DNA of 46,655 nucleotides, from the NCBI GenBank assembly GCA_947627625.1, contig CANQWR010000014.1, positions 1 to 46,655 on the forward strand, written 5' to 3'. Position numbers and translations under genes: made by a program. The stretch is from an uncultured Ruminococcus sp. GTDB taxonomy: Bacteria; Bacillota; Clostridia; Oscillospirales; Ruminococcaceae. Below the pieces are notes generated by a model. The model worked only from the letters and a program-made list of their open reading frames with translations. It had not been told where the DNA came from and did not search any database. Positions within the stretch are counted from its first letter, which is position 1, and every line of letters begins with the position of its first letter. Below, one piece after another: positions 34,382 through 42,030 of this stretch.

Positions 34382-37357
34382 ATGAAGAATTCATTATTCA
34401 AGAGGGCGTTAGCGGCAGTATCAACAGTACCGCTTGCTCTCACACAGTGTCTGACTGTTGCGAATGCTGCATACTTCAGTGATACGGCTCTTTCGCTGAC
34501 CGAAGGTGCGAAGGCAACAGAGGCAAGGACAATCACGCTTACCGGTGAGGGCGGACTTCTTTATATCGAGCCTGCCGACAGCGATGCCGATGATTACTAT
34601 AAGTACAATGTAGTAAGTCAGGGTACAGACGAAGACGGTGTTGAACGAATTGTCCTTGAGAAGTATTCAAACTGGGACGAGGTAGCTTGGACTGCAATTG
34701 AAAAGCTCAAAGGCAGGACGGGAGACGTTGACCTCACAAGGGCGTATGACCAGATAATCAGCAGAGCGGGAAATTACAGTGACGTAGTCGCAGGCATAAC
34801 CGAAAACATAAGCGACGTTCACTATGAAATCAGCGACGAGGGAGACATACTTCTCTCAGCGGACATGAGCAATATAACGCCTGTTCTGACAGCGGATTTC
34901 CAGGGAGCAATCGGTGAGGGAATGCAGAAGATAGCAGACACCTACGGTTTGCCCGTACTTGAAGAGCCGCAGATTTTCGATGATATTGTAATTGCAGGTC
35001 AGTTCAACGCAGTTATCCACACCTCATCACTCAACGGCGGTACGAGTGTTATGGGTGAAGTTTCCTTTACGGATTCTGATGGACGTGTGTTCAAGGGTGC
35101 GGGAATGGCGGATTACGTCATCGAGAAGATTTCGGCACTCAAACAGAGAGCAAAGGACACGGTTGAGGAGCACAAGGGTGAAGTTGAGAATATAGAGGAA
35201 GTTTACGCCGACATAGACGATTCATTCTCATTTATCCTTGACAACCTTGAAAGAGGCAAGAGTGCGTTCAACAAGGCGTACGACCACGAGAACAACTACA
35301 GCCGTACAGCAGCTGACGTTGCAGATGCAATCGCACAGGCTAAGGAGTTTCTGACGACGAGCAGTAAGGTAAAGGAGCTTCTGGAAAGCAAGCGTGGACA
35401 GCAGGTGCTGAACAGCAGTTACGCACAGAAAGTTCTCGACGGAAAGACCTTTGAGGAGTACATAAACTCACTTCCGAGCACAGCGTCGGGCTTTGTGGCA
35501 AAGGCTATGGAGTATGACAGGGTGAACAGCATTTACGGAACAATCCTTGACAGGTTAAATCAGGAGCTGACGGACGTTATTGCGGTGGACATTGAGATGC
35601 CCGAAGTCGGCACAGAGGCGGACAGGCTTACAAATCTTGCAGCAACTCTTAATGGTCACATTGCAACAGGCTATGCCGAGTATCCCGACGATGAGATTGA
35701 AGAGGTAAAGACGTATCTTGCAGATGTTTACCCCGACTACGATGTTATATCGAGTATCAAGAAAGCAGAAGTTAAGGTGGACTTTGACGAAATCAGGGGC
35801 AACCTTGACGGTGCAGGAAATGCAGGTTCTGTAGAGGGAAAACTTGATTACAAGAGGGTAGTAGTTCTTGAAAAGAAGAACCCCGAGGAGACCACCACAA
35901 CCACAACAGAGGGTACAACTGTATCAACGGATACGGAGACTACATCAACGGACACAGCGACCACAGGTTCTGATGATTCGACAACATCAACGGACACAGC
36001 GACCACAGGTTCTGACGATTCCACGACATCAACGGACACAGCGACCACAGGTTCTGATGATTCCACGACATCAACGGACACAGCGACCACAGGTTCTGAT
36101 ACAGACGTTTCTACAACCGATACAGAGACAACAGGTTCTGATACAGACGTTTCTACAACCGATACAGCGACCACAGGTTCTGATGATTCGACAACATCAA
36201 CGGACACAGCGACCACAGGTTCTGATGATTCCACGACATCAACGGACACAGTGACAACAGGTTCTGATACAGACGTTTCTACATCCGATACAGAGACAAC
36301 AGGTTCTGATACAGACGTTTCTACAACCGATACAGAGACAACAGGTTCTGATACAGACGTTTCTACAACCGATACAGAGACCACAGTTCCTGGTGATTCC
36401 ACGACATCAACGGACACAGAGACAACAGGTCCTGATGACACAACTACATCAACAGATACAGGTACAGTGACACAGGAGCCCGTAGATCTTTCCACAACCG
36501 AGAGTTCAACAAACACAGATGACATTGGTGACGACACAAGGGACACTTCAACCACAACTTCCACAGGCACAGATACTACTGCAAGCACAGAACCCGGAGA
36601 GACAAGAACAGTAGTAACAACGGCAGTAAACTACTACGCCAAGACAGAAGTAGGTTTCTACCTCAACGTTGACGAGGAGTTCCACAAGGAGCAGATCAGC
36701 TCTCTCAGCTACAGCGTTGACGAGATAACGGAGTACTATGATGCAGACGACAATCTCATCAAGTATGAAGTTACAAAAGAGGGCGAAAAGCACGATATAT
36801 CGGGACTTGTCACATTTGGCGACAAGACACCGAACAACACATTCGGAAAAGATGAACACGCTTATCAGATTCCACTTATCGCTTCCGAGGCGATTACCGA
36901 TGAAGCTACAGGTTTTGTAGTAGCTGAAAAAGCAGGCGACACGCTCAGATACGTTGACGGTCAGGCAGTAGCAATCACTGTTTACATTGGAGTAAAGGGC
37001 GATGCAAACCTTGACAACATGGTTGACGCAGGTGACGCTTCCGATGTACTCTCATGGTATGCAGCGATGTCCACAGGTAATCTTGCATCTGAGACAATCT
37101 TTGCTAAGAACTGCCCCGATGTAAGTGCCGCTGACGACCTCCTTGACCACTTTGCAGCATTCCTCTGTGACGTAAACAACGAGCCGGGTGTTGTAGAAGA
37201 TAACTGGAAGCTCATGAAAGCACAGAGAGAGATTGATGCAAGTGACGCTTCGAGTATCCTCGCTTACTACTCGCTGATATCCACAGGTGAAGAGGGCGGC
37301 AGACCGACATGGAACAAGACAAACGGTGTACCGCACACCGATGAGGCTGCCGAATAA
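34382..37357 (+). CDS. cttA: X-dockerin surface protein in the CttA position
   Basis: In R. flavefaciens this locus encodes CttA, a cellulose-binding protein that docks on ScaE and holds the cell to fibre. The 991-residue protein has a signal peptide (1 to about 30), an N-terminal region (about 31-500), a Thr/Ser/Asp repeat linker (about 502-742), an X module (about 750-870) and a dockerin (about 875-980; GDANLDNMVDAGDASDVL) very like that of ScaB. The N-terminal region is charged and largely helical (for example EKISALKQRAKDTVEEHKGE) and has few tryptophans. It does not look like a typical beta-sandwich carbohydrate-binding module. The gene name is therefore by position and X-dockerin only. 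The ATG at 34382 has GAGAGG upstream and starts a clear signal peptide; an in-frame GTG at 34304 is rejected. Confidence 0.78.
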   Translation: MKNSLFKRALAAVSTVPLALTQCLTVANAAYFSDTALSLTEGAKATEARTITLTGEGGLLYIEPADSDADDYYKYNVVSQGTDEDGVERIVLEKYSNWDEVAWTAIEKLKGRTGDVDLTRAYDQIISRAGNYSDVVAGITENISDVHYEISDEGDILLSADMSNITPVLTADFQGAIGEGMQKIADTYGLPVLEEPQIFDDIVIAGQFNAVIHTSSLNGGTSVMGEVSFTDSDGRVFKGAGMADYVIEKISALKQRAKDTVEEHKGEVENIEEVYADIDDSFSFILDNLERGKSAFNKAYDHENNYSRTAADVADAIAQAKEFLTTSSKVKELLESKRGQQVLNSSYAQKVLDGKTFEEYINSLPSTASGFVAKAMEYDRVNSIYGTILDRLNQELTDVIAVDIEMPEVGTEADRLTNLAATLNGHIATGYAEYPDDEIEEVKTYLADVYPDYDVISSIKKAEVKVDFDEIRGNLDGAGNAGSVEGKLDYKRVVVLEKKNPEETTTTTTEGTTVSTDTETTSTDTATTGSDDSTTSTDTATTGSDDSTTSTDTATTGSDDSTTSTDTATTGSDTDVSTTDTETTGSDTDVSTTDTATTGSDDSTTSTDTATTGSDDSTTSTDTVTTGSDTDVSTSDTETTGSDTDVSTTDTETTGSDTDVSTTDTETTVPGDSTTSTDTETTGPDDTTTSTDTGTVTQEPVDLSTTESSTNTDDIGDDTRDTSTTTSTGTDTTASTEPGETRTVVTTAVNYYAKTEVGFYLNVDEEFHKEQISSLSYSVDEITEYYDADDNLIKYEVTKEGEKHDISGLVTFGDKTPNNTFGKDEHAYQIPLIASEAITDEATGFVVAEKAGDTLRYVDGQAVAITVYIGVKGDANLDNMVDAGDASDVLSWYAAMSTGNLASETIFAKNCPDVSAADDLLDHFAAFLCDVNNEPGVVEDNWKLMKAQREIDASDASSILAYYSLISTGEEGGRPTWNKTNGVPHTDEAAE
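35930..36450 (+). repeat. 42-bp-type tandem repeats encoding the cttA linker
   Basis: About twelve imperfect units of 39-45 bp encode variants of TSTDTATTGSDDST and TDTETTGSDTDVST. Two unit types alternate in blocks, which indicates slippage or unequal exchange. The protein product is a flexible, probably glycosylated spacer. Confidence 0.85.
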
Positions 37358-37397
37358 TTCGGACGGTTTCCCCATACGCAAAAGGAAAAGAATGTTA

Positions 37398-37425
37398 AAT
37401 CCCGCCGTCGAGAGGCGGTGGGATT
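37398..37425 (+). other. Strong GNRA-capped hairpin between cttA and scaE
   Basis: Twelve base pairs (AATCCCGCCGTC with GGCGGTGGGATT, two G-U pairs) are closed by a GAGA tetraloop. No T-run follows; the next bases are CAATAAAATT. It lies 40 bp after the cttA stop and 37 bp before the scaE ATG. It is better explained as an mRNA processing or stabilising element than as a terminator. Confidence 0.65.
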
Positions 37426-37462
37426 CAATAAAATTAAATTATTTGAAAGGAAATTAACTACA

Positions 37463-38623
37463 ATGAAGAAGAATTCTTTGAAAAAGGTTTTTTCTGCTCT
37501 TACATTGACGGCGGTAGCTGCTTCCATGACAGCAGTTTCCGTTAATGCCGCTGAGTATCCCGGAAATACAGACGTAAGCGGTGCAACGGTAACTCCTACA
37601 GTAAGTGTGACAAAAGAGGTCATCACTCTTGACGAGGCAAAGGCTGGTACGAGAACTGTAACACTTTCAGTAAGCGGTGCAGTTAAGGCGTATGCTTCAA
37701 CAGGTTTCCACATTTACTACGACAATCGTCTCACAATCCCGACCAACGACTTTACAGGAAATCCTGAGATAACACTCGGAGCAGCAGGACAGTATCTTGG
37801 CGGTAGTGATTTGCGGGAAGACCCGACAGCCTCTGAAGAGGGAATGAAGGGTGTGTTCGTTGCAACGATGTCCAAAGAGGACATGGGTAATGACGGAGTT
37901 CTGTGGGAGATTAAGTTCCAGCTTCCCGATGATGTGCAGGAGGGAGACGTATTCCCGATAGATATTATCTATAAGAGTACAGAGAATGCGAAGGATATGT
38001 TCCTTGACGCAGCAAGGTCAAATCAGCTGATGATGGACTATGTGTTCACACAGGGTATCAACAACGCAAGCAACCCGATTGACATTCCCGCTGAGCATCT
38101 TGCGGCAGTACCCGCACTCGCTGAGATGGACACAGCTATGGACGGTTACATAGCAATTGAGGGTGGAACACCCGAGGAGACCACAACAGAAGCACCCGCA
38201 ACGACGACAACAGCAGCACCAACAACAACGACAACAGCAGCACCCGCAACGACCACAACAGCAGCACCTGCAACGACAACAGAGGCTGCAACCACAACAA
38301 CAGGTGCAGCAACAACCACAACAGATGACGGCACAACAACCACAACAACAGATGACGGTACAACTACAACAGATGACGGCACAACAACATCCACATCTGA
38401 GACATCAACATATGCATCGTCGTCTTCGTCTTCGTCGTCGTCATCGTCTTCAAACAACAACAACAGCAACAATAACAACAATAACAACAGCAGCGGAAGC
38501 AACAAGAGCAACACAACTACAGGCAACTCACCTCAGACAGGAGTAGCAGGCGTAGGAGTAGCAGCAGCAGGACTTGGAATAGCTGTAGTTACAGCGTTTG
38601 TTCTCAGAAGGAGAGACGACTAA
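37463..38623 (+). CDS. scaE: Cell-wall anchoring scaffoldin: cohesin plus sortase signal (ScaE-like)
   Basis: ScaE is linked to peptidoglycan by sortase and presents one cohesin that binds the X-dockerins of ScaB and CttA. The 386-residue protein has a signal peptide (about 1-29, ending VNAAE), a single cohesin (about 40-235), a Thr/Ala linker (about 238-310) and a Ser/Asn homopolymer stretch (about 312-345). A C-terminal sorting signal follows: NSPQTG, a hydrophobic segment and RRRDD. The sorting motif has Ser in the place of the usual Leu of LPXTG. ATG 37463 follows GAAAGGAAA; an in-frame GTG at 37418 lies inside a hairpin and is rejected. A terminator follows. Confidence 0.92.
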   Translation: MKKNSLKKVFSALTLTAVAASMTAVSVNAAEYPGNTDVSGATVTPTVSVTKEVITLDEAKAGTRTVTLSVSGAVKAYASTGFHIYYDNRLTIPTNDFTGNPEITLGAAGQYLGGSDLREDPTASEEGMKGVFVATMSKEDMGNDGVLWEIKFQLPDDVQEGDVFPIDIIYKSTENAKDMFLDAARSNQLMMDYVFTQGINNASNPIDIPAEHLAAVPALAEMDTAMDGYIAIEGGTPEETTTEAPATTTTAAPTTTTTAAPATTTTAAPATTTEAATTTTGAATTTTDDGTTTTTTDDGTTTTDDGTTTSTSETSTYASSSSSSSSSSSSNNNNSNNNNNNNSSGSNKSNTTTGNSPQTGVAGVGVAAAGLGIAVVTAFVLRRRDD

Positions 38624-38666
38624 TTCGGGACATAAGTTTCGGATTTGAGGAAAGAAATTACAGAGA

Positions 38667-38694
38667 GACCCGCCGTAAAAAGCGGGTCTTTTTT
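38667..38694 (+). terminator. Intrinsic terminator after scaE
   Basis: GACCCGC and GCGGGTC form a perfect seven-pair stem with an eight-base loop, followed by six T. Confidence 0.9.
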
Positions 38695-38760
38695 AATTTG
38701 TGCAAAGGACTCCCGAATAGCCATGAATATTTATAAATACAGGAAATTTGCAAATATATC

Positions 38761-38789
38761 TTGCAAAATTCTGAAAAATATATTATAAT
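38761..38789 (+). promoter_or_regulatory. Predicted promoter of the ung-metF operon
   Basis: TTGCAA (38761-38766) and TATAAT (38784-38789) are separated by 17 bp. The start point would be about 25 nt before the 27-residue ORF. Confidence 0.75.
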
Positions 38790-38821
38790 GTTAGAGTGGT
38801 ATATTTTTAGGAGGATTGCAA

Positions 38822-38905
38822 ATGAAGAGAAAATTAAAAAGAGGATATTTCGGACAGCGGTTCGAAATGGGTAAAAACGTTGTGACGGGCAGAGGGGAAC
38901 GTTGA
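38822..38905 (+). CDS. Small basic ORF of 27 residues at operon head
   Basis: An ATG directly preceded by GGAGG (eight bases upstream) opens a 27-residue frame that ends two bases before the next gene. The peptide starts MKRKLKRGYFGQRFEMG and ends TGRGER, with about one third Lys/Arg. The ribosome site is better than that of many full genes here, and the promoter is correctly placed, so it is probably translated. It may be a real small protein or a leader peptide that couples translation to the next gene. No homologue is recognised. Confidence 0.5.
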   Translation: MKRKLKRGYFGQRFEMGKNVVTGRGER

Positions 38906-38906
38906 A

Positions 38907-39389
38907 ATGACACCTCAGCTCAGAAATTTATTGATTTTGCTTGGAGCGATAGCAGTCGTACTGATACTGATAATATTATTTTTCAGTGGGAACAGCCGAT
39001 TCAGGAAATTCATATCGATTTTTCTTGATGACAAGAGCAGTTCGACGCAGACGAGTGCAGAGAGTTCCGACCGAAGACAGAGGAGAGTAAATTTTGACGA
39101 CGAGAGCGAACAGAGGAGAGTAACATCATCTGAGCCGTTTGTAGAGATGGCGACCCTGATACAGAAGAGTGACGACCGCATGAGGGTGATAGAGAGTACA
39201 GGGCAGACGAGGTTAGTAGACGAGTATTATGAGCTTTTGTTCATAACGAGGAAAGGGAAAAGGATACGGATAGAGTGTTCGAGAGAAGCGTATGACAAGA
39301 TACCTTTCAACCAGCAGGGTTCGCTCACATACAAGCGGAACAGGCTTGTGAAGTTCAAGTATTACGAGGACATAGTGTACGACAGTTGA
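38907..39389 (+). CDS. Single-span membrane protein, DUF2500-like
   Basis: The 160-residue protein has one N-terminal membrane helix (about residues 8-27), a Ser/Arg/Glu-rich spacer (about 35-75) and a small C-terminal domain (about 80-160) with YYELLFITRKGKRIRIECS and QQGSLTYKRNRLVKFKYY. The last part (a G-L-Y pattern followed by a basic strand) resembles DUF2500 proteins, whose role is unknown. Assignment is tentative. It is coupled to the preceding small ORF and followed by ung after 27 bp. Confidence 0.65.
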   Translation: MTPQLRNLLILLGAIAVVLILIILFFSGNSRFRKFISIFLDDKSSSTQTSAESSDRRQRRVNFDDESEQRRVTSSEPFVEMATLIQKSDDRMRVIESTGQTRLVDEYYELLFITRKGKRIRIECSREAYDKIPFNQQGSLTYKRNRLVKFKYYEDIVYDS

Positions 39390-39416
39390 GAAACGGAGGA
39401 AAGGGAGGATACAGAG

Positions 39417-40088
39417 ATGGTAAATTTCGGTAACGAATGGGACGAACTTCTGAAGGGGGAGTTCGAGAAGGAGTACTATCTGAATTTGAGGAAATTTCTG
39501 ATACAGGAGTACCGAACGCAGAGAGTATTCCCCGACATGTACGACATATATAACGCAATGAAGCTGACGACATACAGTGATGTGAAGTGCGTTATACTTG
39601 GTCAGGACCCCTACCACGGGGAGGGGCAGGCACACGGACTGAGTTTTTCGGTAAAGAGGGGAGTGACCCCGCCGCCGTCGCTTGTGAACATATTCAAGGA
39701 GATAAGGGACGACACAGGTGTTGACAATTTGGGGAGACACGGAGAGTTGACGGAGTGGGCGAAGAGCGGGGTATTGCTTTTGAACACGGTCTTGACGGTG
39801 CGGGCGAACAGTCCGAGGAGCCACAGGGGGAAAGGCTGGGAGCAGTTCACAACGACAGTGATAAAACTGTTGAATGAGAGAGAGAAGCCGATGGTATTCG
39901 TGTTGTGGGGCGGGGACGCAAAGGCGAAGAGAGTATTTTTGAACAACCCCGCACACCTTGTGTTGACTGCCGCCCACCCGAGTCCGCTATCGGCTTACAA
40001 CGGCTTTTTCGGGTGCAGACACTTTTCGCAGGCGAACAGGTTTCTTGAGGAGAGCGGACAGACACCGATAGATTGGGAGATTCACTGA
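39417..40088 (+). CDS. ung: Uracil-DNA glycosylase
   Basis: This family 1 enzyme removes uracil from DNA to start base-excision repair. The 223-residue protein has typical length and all key motifs: GQDPYHGEGQAHGLSFSV (about residues 62-79) with the catalytic Asp, LLLNTVLTV (about 121), VFVLWGGDA (about 160) and HPSPLSAYNGFFGC (about 187-200) with the catalytic His and the minor-groove loop. AAGGGAGG lies before the ATG. It is in an operon with metF. Confidence 0.97.
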   Translation: MVNFGNEWDELLKGEFEKEYYLNLRKFLIQEYRTQRVFPDMYDIYNAMKLTTYSDVKCVILGQDPYHGEGQAHGLSFSVKRGVTPPPSLVNIFKEIRDDTGVDNLGRHGELTEWAKSGVLLLNTVLTVRANSPRSHRGKGWEQFTTTVIKLLNEREKPMVFVLWGGDAKAKRVFLNNPAHLVLTAAHPSPLSAYNGFFGCRHFSQANRFLEESGQTPIDWEIH

Positions 40089-40100
40089 CAGGAGAATTTT

Positions 40101-40964
40101 ATGAAGATAAGAGAGATATTTAATAGGAAGACGGTATTTTCGTTTGAAGTATTTCCGCCGAAGAAGACGAGTTCAGTGGACACGATATACAGGACACTTG
40201 AACAGCTGAGGGAATTGAGACCTGATTTTATAAGTGTGACATTTGGAGCAGGCGGGAGCAGTAACAACGTGTTTGCACTTGACGTAGCGTCGAAGATAAA
40301 GGACAGCGGGGTAGTACCGATGATACATCTGCCGTGCATAAACTACACGAGGGAGGAAGTAGCGGGAGTTCTGGAGGAGATAAAGCGGAGGGGTATAGAG
40401 AACATTCTTGCACTGAGAGGGGACATAAACCCCGACATTCCGCCGAAACGGGATTTTGCACACGCAAGTGACCTGATATATTTCATAAAAAAGCACGGTG
40501 ATTTTGACATAACGGGAGCTTGTTATCCCGAGGGACACCCCGATGCGGAGAGTCTTGAAAAGGACATAGAGAATTTGAAAATAAAAGTAGATGCGGGAGC
40601 GGACCACCTGATTTCGCAGTTATTTTTTGACAACGAATATTTTTACAAATTCCGAGACATAGCGGTACAAAAGGGAATAGACGTACCGATAGAAGCGGGA
40701 ATAATGCCCGTTGTGAACAAGAGGCAGATAGAGCGGATGGTGACGACGTGCGGAGCGAGTCTGCCGCACAGATTTGTGAAGATAATGCAGAGGTACGAGA
40801 ACAACCCCGAGGCGTTGAGAGATGCGGGGATAGCCTATGCCATAGACCAGATAGTGGACCTCTTTGCGAGTGGGGTAGACGGAATACACCTTTACACGAT
40901 GAACAACGCATATGTTGCGGAGAGGATAAATGAAGCGGTCACGAACATAAAGGAAGCGGACTGA
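40101..40964 (+). CDS. metF: 5,10-methylenetetrahydrofolate reductase
   Basis: MetF reduces methylene-tetrahydrofolate to methyl-tetrahydrofolate, the methyl donor for methionine synthesis. It uses FAD. The 287-residue protein shows FSFEVFPPKK (about residues 14-23) with the catalytic Glu, SVTFGAGGSS (about 45), LALRGD (about 101), GACYPEGHPDA (about 139) and SQLFFDNEYFYKF (about 173). It precedes the MetH-activation protein with a one-base overlap (TGATG), which links methyl-folate production to cobalamin-dependent methionine synthase. Confidence 0.96.
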   Translation: MKIREIFNRKTVFSFEVFPPKKTSSVDTIYRTLEQLRELRPDFISVTFGAGGSSNNVFALDVASKIKDSGVVPMIHLPCINYTREEVAGVLEEIKRRGIENILALRGDINPDIPPKRDFAHASDLIYFIKKHGDFDITGACYPEGHPDAESLEKDIENLKIKVDAGADHLISQLFFDNEYFYKFRDIAVQKGIDVPIEAGIMPVVNKRQIERMVTTCGASLPHRFVKIMQRYENNPEALRDAGIAYAIDQIVDLFASGVDGIHLYTMNNAYVAERINEAVTNIKEAD

Positions 40965-41650
40965 TGTCGGAGATAGAACTTGAACCGATTTCGAAGGCGG
41001 AGACTATGAGGTACATGGGAATAAAGGGAGAGCCGAGCGGAGCGGTTCTTGAGATTTTGGACAGATACGAGCCGATAGTGAGGGAGAGACTCCGACCTGC
41101 AATGGTGTGGAAGACCGTGGACGTGCGGGCAGACGGGGGGGTATACCTGTCGGGCATGGGTAGACCGCTTGAGGGGGAAGACATAAAGAGACACCTGAAA
41201 GGGTGTGAGAGAGCGGTAGTATTTGCGGTGACGGTCTCAGCGGAAGCGGATAAAATGATAAGGCAGTTATCGGTCACGAACATGGCGGAATCGTTTGCAG
41301 TGGACTGTCTTTGCAGTACAGCGGTGGAGCAGGTGTGTGAGATAGCGGAGCGGGAGATATTTTCACAGCTTAAGGTAAGCTACAGGACGTGGCGATTCAG
41401 CCCTGGGTATGGGGATTTACCCGTATCGATACAAGGGGAAATTTTGGAGCTTCTGAACGCACAAAGGCGGATAGGGCTGACGGTGACGGAGAGCAGTTTA
41501 CTTGTGCCGTCGAAATCGGTGACAGCGATAATAGGGGTATCGGAGAGACCGATAGAGAGCCGAAAGAAGCGAGGGTGTGAGAGTTGCAGTATGAGGGAGA
41601 CTTGTGTCTTTAGGAGCATGGGGGAACACTGTAACAGCTCTGAGAATTAA
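40964..41650 (+). CDS. Stand-alone methionine synthase activation-domain protein
   Basis: The 228-residue protein matches the B12-dependent MetH reactivation domain: RYMGIKGEP near residue 14, VFAVTVSAEADKMIR (about 85), and SPGYGDLPVSIQGEIL (about 145), the S-adenosylmethionine-binding signature. In E. coli this is the C-terminal part of MetH; many Clostridia carry it as a separate protein. The C-terminus has a cluster of four cysteines (CESC, TC, HC at about 204-220), which suggests a metal or iron-sulfur site. It is the last gene of the ung-metF operon. The catalytic MetH part is not in the window. Confidence 0.9.
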   Translation: MSEIELEPISKAETMRYMGIKGEPSGAVLEILDRYEPIVRERLRPAMVWKTVDVRADGGVYLSGMGRPLEGEDIKRHLKGCERAVVFAVTVSAEADKMIRQLSVTNMAESFAVDCLCSTAVEQVCEIAEREIFSQLKVSYRTWRFSPGYGDLPVSIQGEILELLNAQRRIGLTVTESSLLVPSKSVTAIIGVSERPIESRKKRGCESCSMRETCVFRSMGEHCNSSEN

Positions 41651-41667
41651 AACAGTAGAATAAAAAC

Positions 41668-41905
41668 GGGTTTCCAAAGGGGGTTTCCCCCTTTGGCGGG
41701 GGTCTGGGGGCAGAGCCCCCAGTGGGGGTTCAGGGGGGGAAGCCCCCTGCCCCTAATCGTCCTAAAAAATATTAAATCTCTAAAAAATATAATTTTAAGA
41801 AAATTATTTTTTGTGGCGAATCCCCCTGCCCTAATAGTTCTTAAAATTTTGTGGGAGAATCCCCCTGCCTCCTATTGTCCTAATAAGAGGTCAGGGACTG
41901 CCCCT
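41668..41905 (-). repeat. Composite AT/GC palindromic repeat, copy 8
   Basis: Starts with CCAAAGGGGG-TTT-CCCCCTTTGG, followed by CTGGGGGCAGAGCCCCCAG (second-stem CT/AG variant). The head stem has a G change (GGGGGGGAAGCCCCC). The AT palindrome module is at about 41778-41812. Degenerate GC remnants end near 41905. It separates two transcription units. Confidence 0.85.
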
Positions 41906-41934
41906 GTAGTTCAAATAAAAGATTATAAAATAGC

Positions 41935-41964
41935 TTGACAGAGTGAAAGAGAAAGTGATATAAT
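41935..41964 (+). promoter_or_regulatory. Predicted promoter of the epimerase-like gene
   Basis: TTGACA (41935-41940) and TATAAT (41959-41964) are separated by 18 bp. Confidence 0.75.
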
Positions 41965-42030
41965 AGGAGTGTATTTTTGAGAGGCTTATAGAACCGGGAA
42001 ATACAAAATATAACGAAAGGAGTGCAAGAG

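Noticed and set aside
35930..36450. Regularly spaced repeats that could suggest a CRISPR array.
   Set aside because: The repeats are contiguous without unique spacers, are in frame, and encode the linker of a surface protein; no cas genes are near.
35848..36588. A 246-residue minus-strand frame opposite the cttA linker.
   Set aside because: It arises from the tandem repeat composition (VSVDVVESSEP repeats) and has no start signals or homology.
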